From contig JAUHXW010000028.1 of assembly GCA_030426705.1 (NCBI GenBank), positions 1-15,119 of the forward strand: DNA of 15,119 nucleotides, written 5' to 3'. Shown here piece after piece: positions 14,988 to 15,119 of this stretch. A model generated the notes under the pieces. That model was not told the origin of the DNA and made no database searches. It saw only the letters and a list, made by a program, of their open reading frames with translations. The stretch comes from Gammaproteobacteria bacterium (GTDB lineage Bacteria > Pseudomonadota > Gammaproteobacteria > Xanthomonadales > Marinicellaceae). The position numbers were made by a program, and so were the translations under genes. Numbering within the stretch: position 1 is the stretch's first letter; each line of letters begins with the position of its first letter.

Positions 14988-15004
14988 AAATCTTTCTTCC
15001 GGAA

Positions 15005-15096
15005 TACCCGTTGTTGTGTGGGGGAAGACATTGCAACGGGTAGCTCTGATCAGGAAACTTTAGCAAGACCCACGTTCTGCGGGTCTTGTGTTTTTT
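15005..15096 (+). ncRNA. Candidate small RNA or 5' leader ending in a terminator
   Basis: A strong stem TACCCGTTG/CAACGGGTA (15005-15013 with 15034-15042) closes a 20-nt purine-rich loop. Next come CTGATCAG (15046-15053) and the terminator stem at 15064-15088. No known family (6S, SRP, RNase P, tmRNA, common riboswitches) was recognised, and no promoter is obvious. It may be an independent sRNA, an attenuator for a gene beyond the window, or just the 3' end of the kinase transcript. Confidence 0.35.
15064..15096 (+). terminator. Rho-independent terminator
   Basis: Perfect 8-bp stem CAAGACCC (15064-15071)/GGGTCTTG (15081-15088) with a 9-nt loop, followed by TGTTTTTT (15089-15096) on the plus strand. 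It would end any transcript coming from the sigma-kinase operon or the candidate leader/sRNA. Confidence 0.88.
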
Positions 15097-15119
15097 AGCC
15101 AAAAATCAATTTCAATATA

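Noticed and set aside
14951..15043. 30-aa plus-strand ORF ahead of the terminator
   Set aside because: No Shine-Dalgarno, no recognisable family and no run of a single amino acid's codons that would mark a leader peptide. It crosses the stem at 15005-15042.

Overview
The window looks like a chromosome segment from a moderately AT-rich, probably marine or aquatic gammaproteobacterium. This assignment is inference. It rests on the bacterial-type ProRS, a YgeA-type racemase, a DUF4124 protein, a TIGR02999-type sigma factor next to a Ser/Thr kinase, and a secreted Asp-box protein; Marinicella-like lineages are one possibility. No phage, plasmid or CRISPR features were seen.

Left part, minus strand (10458 down to 1). 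A ferredoxin/flavodoxin-NADP+ reductase-like gene (10458-9706) is followed by a tightly coupled four-gene operon (9633-5746): a secreted S33/TAP-like peptidase, a NatA-type ATPase, a NatB-type permease and a DUF4124 envelope protein. Every junction in this operon is a 4-nt ATGA overlap. Next comes a secreted Asp-box (BNR) repeat protein (5599-3221) with its own near-consensus sigma70 promoter. A 325-bp gap follows that holds a cluster of stem-loops, likely a dispersed repeat. A second coupled operon then runs proS, a PmtA-like methyltransferase and a YgeA-like aspartate/glutamate racemase, cut by the window edge; both of its junctions are also ATGA overlaps.

Right part, plus strand (10568 to 15119). 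A single tRNA-Thr(UGU) with a clear promoter is divergent from the reductase gene. Then come an SPFH/band-7 membrane protein and a 53-aa ribbon-helix-helix protein one base behind it, preceded by a promoter with a palindromic site just downstream of the expected transcript start. Next is an ECF-like sigma factor of the TIGR02999 type, two bases ahead of a membrane Ser/Thr kinase with a TPR-rich C-terminal part and no anti-sigma gene.

The last 488 bp carry no convincing gene. They contain a 160-bp foldback MITE with perfect 18-bp terminal inverted repeats and a duplicated TAATA, followed by a stem-loop region that ends in a rho-independent terminator and may be a small RNA or leader.

Functionally, the window mixes housekeeping (ProRS, tRNA, redox) with envelope functions (NatAB export, secreted peptidase, secreted Asp-box protein, possible phospholipid methylation, SPFH microdomain protein) and one signalling module (sigma factor plus kinase). 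The items most worth a second look are the MITE, the SPFH-RHH cassette with its palindromes, the kinase-sigma pair, and the two structured non-coding stretches.
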